From Spirochaetes bacterium GWB1_60_80 (lineage in GTDB: Bacteria; Spirochaetota; Spirochaetia; Treponematales; UBA12059), in NCBI GenBank assembly GCA_001829185.1, contig MIAR01000004.1, positions 62,001 through 126,000 on the forward strand: DNA of 64,000 nt, in the 5' to 3' direction. Positions 26,560-34,592 of this stretch are shown here, piece after piece. Positions within the stretch are counted from its first letter, which is position 1, and each line of letters opens with the position of its first letter. A program made the translations under genes and the position numbers. The notes beneath the pieces were generated by a model that worked only from the letters and a program-made list of their open reading frames with translations, made no database searches and was not told the origin of the DNA.

Positions 26560-27072
26560 TCAGAACGGGATGTCATCCGAAAAGGTATCGGATGAAGCCG
26601 AGTTGGGCGCGGCTGGCTGGGCGGGGTTGCGGCCCTGCCATTCGCGGGCGCTAGCCTGGCCACCGGCAGCAGCGTTAGGGCTTGCTCCAGAATTGCCATC
26701 AGCACCTGCGCCAGAGGAAGCATAGCCACCGCCGGCGCTGTTTCCCTGGCCACTGCCGAGCAATTGCACGGAATTGGCAGAGACAACGACTTTCATTCTG
26801 GGTTGGCCGTCTTGCTCCCAGCGATCCTGTCGCATCGATCCTTCAACGGCTACCAGCTTACCCTTGGTCAAGTATTGATTAAGGGTTTCGCCTTGCTTGC
26901 CCCACAGGTCGATGTCCCAAAAACTGGCCTCATCGACCCATTGGTCGCCTTTCTTGCGCCGGCTGGAAGTAGCCACCGAAAAATGGCATATCGCCTGCCC
27001 ACCGTTGGTATATTTCAGTTCAGCGTCCCGGGTCAGGCGACCAACCAGGACCGCAATGCTTAAATCGGCCAT
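26560..27072 (-). CDS. ssb: Single-stranded DNA-binding protein
   Basis: Tetrameric ssDNA-binding protein, 170 residues. The OB-fold domain (residues 1-~108) includes VLVGRLTRDAELKYTNGGQA, FSVATSS and GSMRQDRWEQDGQ. A Gly/Ala/Asn-rich linker follows, ending in the acidic tip DDIPF that binds partner proteins. Located between rpsF and rpsR as in most bacteria. Confidence 0.96.
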   Translation of the reverse strand: MADLSIAVLVGRLTRDAELKYTNGGQAICHFSVATSSRRKKGDQWVDEASFWDIDLWGKQGETLNQYLTKGKLVAVEGSMRQDRWEQDGQPRMKVVVSANSVQLLGSGQGNSAGGGYASSGAGADGNSGASPNAAAGGQASAREWQGRNPAQPAAPNSASSDTFSDDIPF

Positions 27073-27081
27073 GGATTTTCC

Positions 27082-27369
27082 TTACTTTTTCTCGTCCACC
27101 CGGACAAACAGGTACTTGAGCACGTTGGTATTCAGCTTGTATACCTTTTCGGCGGCTATCAGACGGTCCGGCGCCAACTTGATGTTGAACAGGACATAAC
27201 GGCCGCGCTCGCGATTCTTGACCGGATAGGTCAAGGCGCGATCGCCCATTTCTTCTTCACTGACAACTTCGCCTGCCAGTGTCCTGATTTCGGCTGCGAC
27301 AGCCTCTTTTCCCGCCCGGTAGAATTCTTCTTCCGTCGGAAAAATCACAATAAGTTCGTAGGGTCTCAT
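27082..27369 (-). CDS. rpsF: 30S ribosomal protein S6
   Basis: Small-subunit protein of 95 residues, which binds S18. The typical start MRPYELIVIFPTEEE and the GDRALTYPVKNRERGRYVLF segment are present. The operon has a GGGAGG ribosome-binding site and a leader of about 60 nt with a strong hairpin. Confidence 0.96.
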   Translation of the reverse strand: MRPYELIVIFPTEEEFYRAGKEAVAAEIRTLAGEVVSEEEMGDRALTYPVKNRERGRYVLFNIKLAPDRLIAAEKVYKLNTNVLKYLFVRVDEKK

Positions 27370-27390
27370 GAGTCCTCCCTGTGGTCTATG

Positions 27391-27410
27391 ATCCAGCCAT
27401 ACGGCTGGAT
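27391..27410 (-). promoter_or_regulatory. Hairpin in rpsF leader (possible S6:S18 site)
   Basis: ATCCAGCC and GGCTGGAT pair perfectly around a 4-nt loop, 20 nt before the rpsF ATG. On the RNA the loop end reads CCGTATGG. S6:S18 is known to bind a CCG-containing hairpin in rpsF leaders of several phyla, so autoregulation is plausible but unproven. Confidence 0.45.
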
Positions 27411-27435
27411 AAGGAGCATTTACAATGCCCGTAAC

Positions 27436-27463
27436 AGTATCACGAAAGAAAGGCCGATATCAA
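27436..27463 (-). promoter_or_regulatory. Promoter of the rpsF-dnaB operon
   Basis: On the minus strand TTGATA (27458-27463), 16 nt, GATACT (27436-27441). It leaves a ~60-nt leader with the hairpin and the ribosome-binding site. Confidence 0.5.
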
Positions 27464-27504
27464 GCAGCAAAAAGGCGGCGCCCGGCCGAAAAGCCCGTGA
27501 GCTC

Positions 27505-27533
27505 TTTACCGCCACTGGCACTCTGTGTACAAT
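27505..27533 (+). promoter_or_regulatory. Leaderless promoter of the 27540 gene
   Basis: TTTACC (27505-27510), 17 nt, TACAAT (27528-27533), then 6 nt to the ATG. Confidence 0.65.
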
Positions 27534-27539
27534 AGGGCA

Positions 27540-27983
27540 ATGGGCCAAGTAATACATTATCAAGATGATATTTTCCTGATCGACAGCCTGATTGGCTTTG
27601 TGGCGGATGCCGCCAATCTGGAAGCCGATGCCGACATCCTGGGCGAGACGGTACTGTCCGTCATCCAGCAAGCTGATCGGGCCTTCCGGACCATCCGTGA
27701 GTTGGTTCTGGCCAACAGCCACCTCGTCGACCGGAACGAATACTTGATGCTCCTGGGTAGAGCGGCCGCCACCATGGCCGACGCCCTGCCCAAGCTGTTG
27801 GCCGCCGACTCGGCCTTCAGCGGCCTCCTGCAATCCAAGGCCGATGATCTGCGGGCCGTTTCGCGCGCCCACCGCGGCTTTGTCCAGGAAATCCAGGCGC
27901 TGCTCGATACCACCAGTCCGGACACGGCCAACCTGGACGACCATGTTTCCGGCGACGAGCTTTCCGAGCTGCTGCGCGAATAA
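27540..27983 (+). CDS. Helical protein of unknown function
   Basis: A 147-residue protein without signal peptide or membrane segment, predicted almost wholly alpha-helical (LGETVLSVIQQADRAFRTIR, AATMADALPKLLAAD) with an acidic C-terminus. I do not recognise a family. An in-frame ATG 15 nt upstream lies within the -10 box, so the start at 27540 is preferred; there is no Shine-Dalgarno and the mRNA is predicted leaderless. It is followed 45 nt later by hisS, which has its own ribosome-binding site, so the two may be co-transcribed. Confidence 0.65.
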   Translation: MGQVIHYQDDIFLIDSLIGFVADAANLEADADILGETVLSVIQQADRAFRTIRELVLANSHLVDRNEYLMLLGRAAATMADALPKLLAADSAFSGLLQSKADDLRAVSRAHRGFVQEIQALLDTTSPDTANLDDHVSGDELSELLRE

Positions 27984-28028
27984 GCGACTGCGCCACCGAC
28001 CCGTTTCCAGCCATGAGGAGGAACTTAT

Positions 28029-29339
28029 ATGTCTGACATCATCACGCCCCGAGTGCTGAAAGGCTTCCGCGACTTCTTGCCGGAAGCCGAAAGCCAGCGC
28101 CAGCGCCTGAGCGCTACCCTAGCGACTACCTTTGGTCTGTTTGGCTTTGTGCCGATCGACACGCCCATCCTGGAATACGCCGAAATCCTCCTAGGTAAAA
28201 GCGGTGGCGAGACCGAAAAACAAGTCTATCATTTTAAGGACAACGGCGGACGCGAGGTCGCCATGCGCTTCGACCTGACCGTTCCCTTCGCCCGCTTCAT
28301 GGCCGAGCACAGCCACGAACTCTACCTTCCCTTCAAGCGCTACCATATCGCCAAGGTCTGGCGCGGTGAAAACACCCAACGTGGCCGATACCGTGAATTC
28401 GTTCAAGCCGATTTCGACACCGTCGGCGTAGACTCGGCGGCGGCCGATTTTGAGATCATTGCCCTCATCCGCCAAGCCATGATTGACCTGGGAACGCCTG
28501 ACTCGAAAATTCTCATTAATAACCGCGGTATATTTAACCGTTTTCTGGCTAGCATTGGCTTGGCAGCCAAATCAGTTGAAATTCTACGCACGGTTGACAA
28601 ACTGGCCAAGCTAGGTCGCGACGAGACCAGCCGCCAATTGGCCGAATTATCCGATGGGCGGACAGCCGGCTTGATCCTCGATTTTATCGCCGCCGGCACT
28701 AGCTTCAACGACACCCTCGACAACCTGACCCGCCTATGCGGCGGCGACAATCCAGACTGCGACCGGTTGCGTGAAATTCAGTCGATGGCCGAGGCCTACG
28801 CGCTAGGCGACTCGATGGTTTTGGCGCCATGGATCACCCGCGGACTGGATTACTACACCGGGGTGGTCTTCGAGACCATGCTGGACGCCATCCCGGATAT
28901 CGGCTCGGTCTGTTCCGGCGGCCGCTACAATGATTTAGCCGGCCTGTATACCAAGCAACGGCTACCGGGCGTCGGGGCGGCGATTGGACTCGATCGCCTA
29001 GTCGCCGCGCTTGAAGCCATCGATCGACTCAAGCCGGTCGGCAATCCAGCCATCGTGTTGATTTTAAACCTCGATGCCGACCAGCAAGCCGAATATCAAG
29101 GCTTGGCGGCCCGGCTGCGCCAGGCTGGCCAAGCCTGTGAAGTGTTCAGTGACACGCGCAAGATGGCCCAACAGTACGGGTATGCCGAAAAAAAGGGCAT
29201 CGAGTGGGTTGTTTTCCGTAACGAAAGCGACAAGGCGAACGGCACCTGGAAACTGAAGAACCTGCGCACCCAGGCTATCGAGGAGTTGGCGGGAGCGGAA
29301 TCCGTCGTGGCCAGCTGCCGTAACCTGGCCGCCGGCTGA
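28029..29339 (+). CDS. hisS: Histidyl-tRNA synthetase
   Basis: Class II aminoacyl-tRNA synthetase, 436 residues. Motif 1 region GFRDFLPEA, motif 2 with RYHIAKVWRGENTQRGRYREF, the histidine-specific region LDYYTGVVFE and motif 3 GVGAAIGLDRLVAAL are all present; the C-terminal anticodon-binding domain includes CEVFSDTRKMAQQYGYAEKK. ATG preceded by GAGGAGGAAC. Followed after 10 nt by a lipoprotein gene and trmB. Confidence 0.96.
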   Translation: MSDIITPRVLKGFRDFLPEAESQRQRLSATLATTFGLFGFVPIDTPILEYAEILLGKSGGETEKQVYHFKDNGGREVAMRFDLTVPFARFMAEHSHELYLPFKRYHIAKVWRGENTQRGRYREFVQADFDTVGVDSAAADFEIIALIRQAMIDLGTPDSKILINNRGIFNRFLASIGLAAKSVEILRTVDKLAKLGRDETSRQLAELSDGRTAGLILDFIAAGTSFNDTLDNLTRLCGGDNPDCDRLREIQSMAEAYALGDSMVLAPWITRGLDYYTGVVFETMLDAIPDIGSVCSGGRYNDLAGLYTKQRLPGVGAAIGLDRLVAALEAIDRLKPVGNPAIVLILNLDADQQAEYQGLAARLRQAGQACEVFSDTRKMAQQYGYAEKKGIEWVVFRNESDKANGTWKLKNLRTQAIEELAGAESVVASCRNLAAG

Positions 29340-29349
29340 TCAATCGGGC

Positions 29350-30033
29350 ATGAAAAAACGCCTAGCAACTTTTCGACTGGCGCTGGCCTTGACGCTATCA
29401 GCCTGGCTGGCTAGCGCCTGCGCGGCCAGCGCGCCGGAGATACTAGCCATCGACAGCCGCCTAATCGCCTATCAGGTAGAAGGCAGCCCCGGCTTCGTGG
29501 AGCGGCTCACCGTTTTCGCCAATATCCGCGATGCCGACGGCAGTGACGACCTCGATGCGCTATTTATTGAACACGCCAGCCAGGAATTATTTTGGCAACT
29601 CACGGCCGAGAATTGGAACTACCGCGAGGAAGGCGACCAACTATGGTTAGGCCAAAATGGTTTAGCCTCGGGTCAAGCGGTTCTGCCGCGGGGCGAGTAC
29701 CGACTGACCTTGATCGATCTGGCCGGCCAGCGTACCGAACAAGACTTCACGCTGGCGGCGCCAGTCAAGCCGCTGTACGAGTTCCCGACGCTGCAGCATG
29801 AGGCGGTGAACCAGTTGGAGATTCAGAGCGGCTATCAACTGAACACCTTATTCTTCCTTGATGCCGGCGGCAATGTGGTCAAGACGGTCAATACCGCCTC
29901 CGGCTCGCATACCCTCGACAACCTGTGGGGAGACAGCATGTGGCGAAACCAGGCCCACGCCCTGACGCTATATGCCTTTGATATCGCGGCAGAAACCGGT
30001 CTGTTTACGCGGCAAATCAGGATCAGAAAATGA
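29350..30033 (+). CDS. Putative lipoprotein, unknown function
   Basis: A 227-residue exported protein. The signal peptide MKKRLATFRLALALTLSAWL ends in a lipobox LASAC (Cys at residue 24). The mature part is beta-rich, with segments such as VERLTVFANIRDADGSDDLD, EYRLTLIDLAGQRTEQDF and HALTLYAFDIAAET, compatible with Ig-like domains. No family recognised. It overlaps trmB by 4 nt (ATGA), so the hisS-lipoprotein-trmB genes form one unit. Confidence 0.75.
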   Translation: MKKRLATFRLALALTLSAWLASACAASAPEILAIDSRLIAYQVEGSPGFVERLTVFANIRDADGSDDLDALFIEHASQELFWQLTAENWNYREEGDQLWLGQNGLASGQAVLPRGEYRLTLIDLAGQRTEQDFTLAAPVKPLYEFPTLQHEAVNQLEIQSGYQLNTLFFLDAGGNVVKTVNTASGSHTLDNLWGDSMWRNQAHALTLYAFDIAAETGLFTRQIRIRK

Positions 30034-30758
30034 CCCTCGACACCAAAGCGCATAACACTAACCCACTCGACGTGCGCCTGAGCGAAGACGACCGCAGCCT
30101 GCGCAGTTATGTCGTCCGCAATGGCCGGCTATCAGAACACCAGAAGGCGGCCTTGCTGGCCTTGTATCCCCGGTTCGGCTGCACCTACCATCCCGGCCAC
30201 AACCTGGACTCGGTCAGCCTAGCTGGGCGCGAAGCCCCTTTTGTGGTGGAAATCGGCTTTGGCATGGGGACGGCTACCGCCGCCATCGCCGCCAGTTTAC
30301 CTGAAACGGTCTTCCTGGGGCTGGAAGTGCATGCCCCCGGCGTCGGCAAACTGCTGTCGCTGATCGGCGAACAGGGTCTCGAAAATTTGTGGCTGTGCCG
30401 GCACGACGCCATGGAAGTAGTCGAGACGATGCTAGCGCCAGGCAGCGTCGACGGCTTTCATATTTTCTTCCCCGACCCCTGGCCCAAAAAGCGCCACCAC
30501 AAGCGGCGGATCATCCGTCCGGCTTTCGTGGCGCTGCTAGCCTCACGACTTAAGCCGGATGGTTATATTTACTTTGTGACCGACTGGGAGGAATACGCCG
30601 AATCGGTTCTCGAAGTGTTCCGAACCGAACCGTTGCTGACTAACCGTCATGAACTCTGGGCCAAGCGCGAAAGTTGGCGGCCGGTGACCAAATTCGAACA
30701 ACGGGCCATCAACGATGGCCGCGTCATCCGGGAGCTGCTGTTCGTCCGTCAGAATTGA
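30030..30758 (+). CDS. trmB: tRNA (guanine-N7-)-methyltransferase
   Basis: SAM-dependent enzyme that forms m7G46 in tRNAs; 242 residues. Motifs: VVEIGFGMGTATAAIAA (SAM loop), FLGLEVHAPGVG, LWLCRHDAMEVVE, FHIFFPDPWPKKRHHKRR (catalytic/substrate signature) and IYFVTDWEEYAE. Translationally coupled to the lipoprotein gene upstream. Confidence 0.96.
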   Translation: MTLDTKAHNTNPLDVRLSEDDRSLRSYVVRNGRLSEHQKAALLALYPRFGCTYHPGHNLDSVSLAGREAPFVVEIGFGMGTATAAIAASLPETVFLGLEVHAPGVGKLLSLIGEQGLENLWLCRHDAMEVVETMLAPGSVDGFHIFFPDPWPKKRHHKRRIIRPAFVALLASRLKPDGYIYFVTDWEEYAESVLEVFRTEPLLTNRHELWAKRESWRPVTKFEQRAINDGRVIRELLFVRQN

Positions 30759-30769
30759 GGCTTCAGCCT

Positions 30770-30815
30770 GTCGCCGCGGCTTTCCGGCCAGCCGCCGGCC
30801 GGCCGCCGGCCGAAA
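30770..30815. terminator. GC-rich palindromic region between convergent genes
   Basis: The 62 nt between trmB and the HrpA-like gene hold interlocking CCGGCC/GGCCGG palindromes bracketed by TTTC and GAAA. A bidirectional terminator is likely, though no long T run is present. Confidence 0.4.
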
Positions 30816-30820
30816 CCAGT

Positions 30821-33373
30821 TCAATCGCCGAAGAACGATGACAGCTTGCGGTACAGAGCGCTGACTTTCTCTTTCTGGGCCGGCGTGGCGCTATCGGCCA
30901 CCTCGTCGATCAGGCCTTCCAGGCTGGCCAGGCTCTCGTTGAGCGCCGTATGGAAGCCGCGCGACAGGCGGAACTGATAAAGACCCTCGCCATCGTTGAA
31001 CAAGGCGACGAAGCCAAGCTCCGGTTGCTTCGCCTTCCAGATCGAGACCTGCAGCACATGATCGAGGGCATCGACCAAGGCGGCCAGGTTCTCGTGGATG
31101 CTGAATTGCTTTTTCTGGGGCCAGCCTCGTTCCATATCGTCGAGCGGTTCCAGCCAGTGGGCGATGCGAATAATCGTTTCCAGCTTCTCGCCATCCAGCA
31201 ACTTCTTGTGCCCCACCATAACCACGCCGATCATGCCCTTGTAGGCCAAGGCCGTCTCGGTGGTGAATGATTCGCGAATCTTGGAGAAGTTCTCCCAAAC
31301 CAGAATCGCCTTCTTGCGTTTCTTCTCCGGTACGATTTCGAATATCTCGGAGCCGATCTTGACATGGTTGGTAAAATCGCGCGGCTTGGTGGCCGGCTTG
31401 GCCTTCTCGGCGGCTGGCCGGGGAGCGCTGCCCGGCTTACCGCGACGACTCTCGGCCGCTTCGGCGCGCGGCGCCTGACTGCCAGCGGCAGCGTAAGCAC
31501 CGCCCAGCCGTTCTGCCACCAACGGCGAGATGCGGTTCAGCATGCGCTTCTGGAGCGGCGAGACGCTCATGGCGTACATGCGGGTGGTGCGGACGATCTC
31601 GCCGGCCACCAGGTACTCCGGGTTTTCCTTGAACATGACCGAGCCGGGATGGATCTGCACCCGCTCGCCCATCAGGGTGCGGAACACGCCCCGCTCCGCC
31701 CTAGCGCAGACAAACTGGATCAGGCCCCGGCTGACGGCGCACAGATAATTCTCGGTGGAGCCGCCATGGCCGATCGGCACGCCCAGGCTGTTGACGATCA
31801 ACTCCAGCTGCTCTTTGATGCGGACGATTTCCAGCATGGTACGCTCGTCGAGATAGCTCTGCTCGGCAAACTTGGCCTTGTGCTTGGCGGCCAGGAAGGC
31901 CTTGAACATCCGCAGGTAAGACAGAAAATCACCGGCCGGGTCGCGGAAGGCATGGTGGGCGCGGCGGGCTTCGAGTTCCTCGCCCTGTGGCAGGACATAG
32001 GGACTCTGGGTGGACAGGAAGGAAGCGGCAATCAGCACTTCCTCGAGCACATCCGGGTACTGCAGGACGGCCTCGACGATCATGCGCGACAGGCGGGGCA
32101 GCAGGGGAAAGGCGCACATCATCTGGCCGACTTTGGTCAGGCTGCGGTCGGTATGGAGCGAGCCCAACAGGTCGAGGATCTCGACGGCGCCGTGGATGCC
32201 GGAACGGTTGGGCCGCGAGATGAAGTCGAAATTTTCAAAATCGCTGATGCCGAGTTCCGCCATGCGCAACACTACCTCCGACAGGTCGGTGCGGTAAATT
32301 TCCTCCATGGTAAACAGGGGCCGGTTCTCGAAGTCGTCGCGCGTGAAGAGGCGGTAACAATAACCGGGGGCGGTACGCCCGGCCCGGCCCTTGCGCTGGT
32401 TGCAGGAAGCCTTACTGATGGGGACCTCGACCAGGCTGGCGGTGAAGGTCTTGGGGTTGTAGAAGTTGAGTTTAGCCTGACCGGAATCGATGACGCTGGT
32501 GACGCCGTCGATGGTCACCGAAGTTTCGGCGATGTTGGTGGACACGATGACCTTGTGTTTGCCTTCCGGCGCCTTTTCGAAGACCCGCTGCTGTTCGTCC
32601 TTGCCGAGGCGCGAATACAGAGGTATCAGGTGCAGCTTTTCGTTTACCGGGCAGGCGGCCAAAACCTGCATGACCGTCTTGATGGCCTTCTCGCCGGGCA
32701 GGAAAATCAACAGGTCGCCGGGCCGCTCCGAAGCGACGATGCGGTTGACGATATCCTCGATCTTGGCGACCAGCGATTCCAAGTTGGCCTCCAGCGCCGG
32801 CGGATCGATGACGATGGTGACCGGATAGATCTGGGTGTCGATCTTGACCAGCGGGCAATCGCTGAAGTAGGCGCGAAAGATATCGGCGTTGATGGTGGCG
32901 CTGGAGACGATAACCTTGAACTCGGGGCGGGCTTCGAGCACCCGCTTGAGCAAGCCGAGGATGAAGTCGATGTTCAGGCTGCGCTCGTGGGCTTCGTCGA
33001 CCATGATGACCGAGTAGCGGCTAAGCAGCGGGTCGAGCTTCATCTCCTGGAGCAGGATGCCGTCGGTCATGATCTTGATCTTGGTATTGTGGTCGGTCTT
33101 ATCCTCGAAACGCATCTTGTAGCCGACCAGGCCCGGCATGGGCGTGGCCAGCTGCCAACTGATGAATTCAGAGACCGAAATGGCGGCGATGCGGCGGGGC
33201 TGGGTGACGCCGATGATACCATGGTCGGCATAGCCGGCCTCATGGAGAATGACCGGCAGCTGGGTGGTCTTGCCGGAACCGGTCGGACTCTCGACGACGA
33301 TGACCTGATTCTTGGCCAAGGCGTCGAGGATGGATTGTTTCTGTTGGTAGACTGGTAGTTGAGTCGGATTCAT
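30821..33373 (-). CDS. hrpA: DEAH-box ATP-dependent helicase, HrpA-like
   Basis: An RNA helicase of 850 residues. Walker A is ESPTGSGKTTQL (residues ~28-39), motif Ia TQPRRIAA, motif II MVDEAHERS, motif III SATIN, then the C-terminal RecA domain with STNIAETSVTIDGV and QRKGRAGRTAPGYCYRL. A helicase-associated (HA2) region follows (~390-500). E. coli HrpA is much longer, and the end here (after a low-complexity Ala/Pro/Arg linker at ~620-660) is a ~190-residue region I cannot assign. The exact subfamily (HrpA or HrpB) is therefore open. GGAGTC lies before the ATG. A long antisense open frame on the plus strand is a shadow. Confidence 0.85.
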   Translation of the reverse strand: MNPTQLPVYQQKQSILDALAKNQVIVVESPTGSGKTTQLPVILHEAGYADHGIIGVTQPRRIAAISVSEFISWQLATPMPGLVGYKMRFEDKTDHNTKIKIMTDGILLQEMKLDPLLSRYSVIMVDEAHERSLNIDFILGLLKRVLEARPEFKVIVSSATINADIFRAYFSDCPLVKIDTQIYPVTIVIDPPALEANLESLVAKIEDIVNRIVASERPGDLLIFLPGEKAIKTVMQVLAACPVNEKLHLIPLYSRLGKDEQQRVFEKAPEGKHKVIVSTNIAETSVTIDGVTSVIDSGQAKLNFYNPKTFTASLVEVPISKASCNQRKGRAGRTAPGYCYRLFTRDDFENRPLFTMEEIYRTDLSEVVLRMAELGISDFENFDFISRPNRSGIHGAVEILDLLGSLHTDRSLTKVGQMMCAFPLLPRLSRMIVEAVLQYPDVLEEVLIAASFLSTQSPYVLPQGEELEARRAHHAFRDPAGDFLSYLRMFKAFLAAKHKAKFAEQSYLDERTMLEIVRIKEQLELIVNSLGVPIGHGGSTENYLCAVSRGLIQFVCARAERGVFRTLMGERVQIHPGSVMFKENPEYLVAGEIVRTTRMYAMSVSPLQKRMLNRISPLVAERLGGAYAAAGSQAPRAEAAESRRGKPGSAPRPAAEKAKPATKPRDFTNHVKIGSEIFEIVPEKKRKKAILVWENFSKIRESFTTETALAYKGMIGVVMVGHKKLLDGEKLETIIRIAHWLEPLDDMERGWPQKKQFSIHENLAALVDALDHVLQVSIWKAKQPELGFVALFNDGEGLYQFRLSRGFHTALNESLASLEGLIDEVADSATPAQKEKVSALYRKLSSFFGD

Positions 33374-33433
33374 GACTCCAGTATGCTGCCAAATGCGTTA
33401 GGGCGCAAGGGTCGGTCCGAATTTTGCCTGGAC

Positions 33434-33462
33434 TTGACCTTGGCTGGCTATCAGTCTATTAT
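33434..33462 (+). promoter_or_regulatory. Promoter of the thiamine transport operon
   Basis: TTGACC (33434-33439), 17 nt, TATTAT (33457-33462). The start of transcription would be near 33469, just before the riboswitch. Confidence 0.8.
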
Positions 33463-33465
33463 GCG

Positions 33466-33556
33466 CCTGCCGGGGTGGTGTCCATACTTCGTTGAAGTGG
33501 ATATCTGAGAACAAACCCGTACAACCTGATCCGGATAATACCGGCGGAGGGAGACG
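33466..33556 (+). promoter_or_regulatory. TPP riboswitch (THI element)
   Basis: Conserved THI-box segments appear in order: CCGGGGTGGTGTCC (5' part of P1/P2), GATATCTGAGAACAAACCC (the CTGAGA pyrimidine-sensing core), ACAACCTGATCCGGATAATA, and CCGGCGGAGGGAGAC. The last block contains GGAGGGA, which is both the 3' side of the closing helix and the Shine-Dalgarno of thiB. Ligand binding would therefore hide the ribosome-binding site and stop translation when thiamine pyrophosphate is plentiful. No separate terminator hairpin is seen before thiB. Confidence 0.92.
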
Positions 33557-33557
33557 A

Positions 33558-34592
33558 ATGAACACTCGTCGCATTTTTTCCCAAACCATGTCGATTCCTG
33601 CTCTGATCATCGCCGGCTGGCTGGCCGCCAGCCTGGTGGGCTGCGCCAAAGCCAGTGATGACCAGCCACTGCGCATCTACACCTACGATTCCTTCGTCAG
33701 CGAATGGGGACCGGGCGCGGCCATCGCCGCCGCCTTCGAGGCCGAAACGGGCCTTAAGGTCGAGATGGTCGATACCGGCGACGCCGGCCAGACCCTGGCC
33801 CGCCTGATGAGCGAGAGCGCCAATCCGCAAGCCGATATCGTCATCGGCCTCGACAATCACCTCTTGCCAAAGGCCTTGGCGGCGGATGTGCTCCTGCCCT
33901 ATAAGCCGAAAAACGCCGACCTGGTGGCCGAACGCTTGCGGCTCGACGCCGACTGGCACCTCACCCCCTTCGATTATGGCACCTTCGCCATCATCTGGGA
34001 TTCCGAGGCCTTGGCCGTCCCACCCCGCTCCCTGGAAGACCTGACACGGCCCGAATATGCCAAGCAGCTGATCTTGATGGATCCGCGCAGCAGCACCCCC
34101 GGCCTGGGCTTCCTGGCCTGGATCCATCAGATTTACGGCGATGGCCTGGCCGATTACTGGCAGCGCCTATCCCCGTCGGTCCTGGTCATGGCGCCGGGCT
34201 GGAGTGCCGGCTACAGCCTGTTTGAGAACGGCGAGGCGCCACTGGTTCTGTCGTACACCACCAGCGCGGCCTATCATGCCGAATACGGGACGGCCGGCCG
34301 CTATCAAGCGCTGGAATTCGCCGAAGGCCATCCGCTGCAGATTGAAGGCGTCGGTATCGTCCGTGGCACCAAGCGCTTGTCCGCGGCTCGCCGTTTCCTG
34401 GATTTCGTGCTGACCAGCGGCTTCCAGGAACATATTCCGCTTAACAACTGGATGTATCCGGTCAATCAGGAAATTCCGCTACCGGCCAGTTTCAGCCAGG
34501 CGCCAGAACCGCAGCGCAGTTTCATGGTAGCGGCCGAGGCCCTAGAGGGCCTTGACCGGATCGCCCTGGACGCCCTGCAAGCGGGGCAATGA
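33558..34592 (+). CDS. thiB: Thiamine ABC transporter, substrate-binding lipoprotein
   Basis: A 344-residue periplasmic binding protein. The signal peptide ends at LVGC (lipidated Cys near residue 29), so it is anchored to the membrane. IYTYDSFVSEWGPGAAI and QADIVIGLDNHLLPKAL match ThiB, as does NNWMYPVNQEIPLP near the end. The TPP riboswitch upstream confirms the substrate class. Overlaps thiP by 4 nt (ATGA). Confidence 0.94.
   Translation: MNTRRIFSQTMSIPALIIAGWLAASLVGCAKASDDQPLRIYTYDSFVSEWGPGAAIAAAFEAETGLKVEMVDTGDAGQTLARLMSESANPQADIVIGLDNHLLPKALAADVLLPYKPKNADLVAERLRLDADWHLTPFDYGTFAIIWDSEALAVPPRSLEDLTRPEYAKQLILMDPRSSTPGLGFLAWIHQIYGDGLADYWQRLSPSVLVMAPGWSAGYSLFENGEAPLVLSYTTSAAYHAEYGTAGRYQALEFAEGHPLQIEGVGIVRGTKRLSAARRFLDFVLTSGFQEHIPLNNWMYPVNQEIPLPASFSQAPEPQRSFMVAAEALEGLDRIALDALQAGQ

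Noticed and set aside
31364-33358. A 664-codon open frame on the plus strand opposite the HrpA-like gene
   Set aside because: It is antisense to a protein with all helicase motifs, has no ribosome-binding site and its product is low-complexity Gly/Ala/Asp/Leu-rich; a codon-bias shadow.
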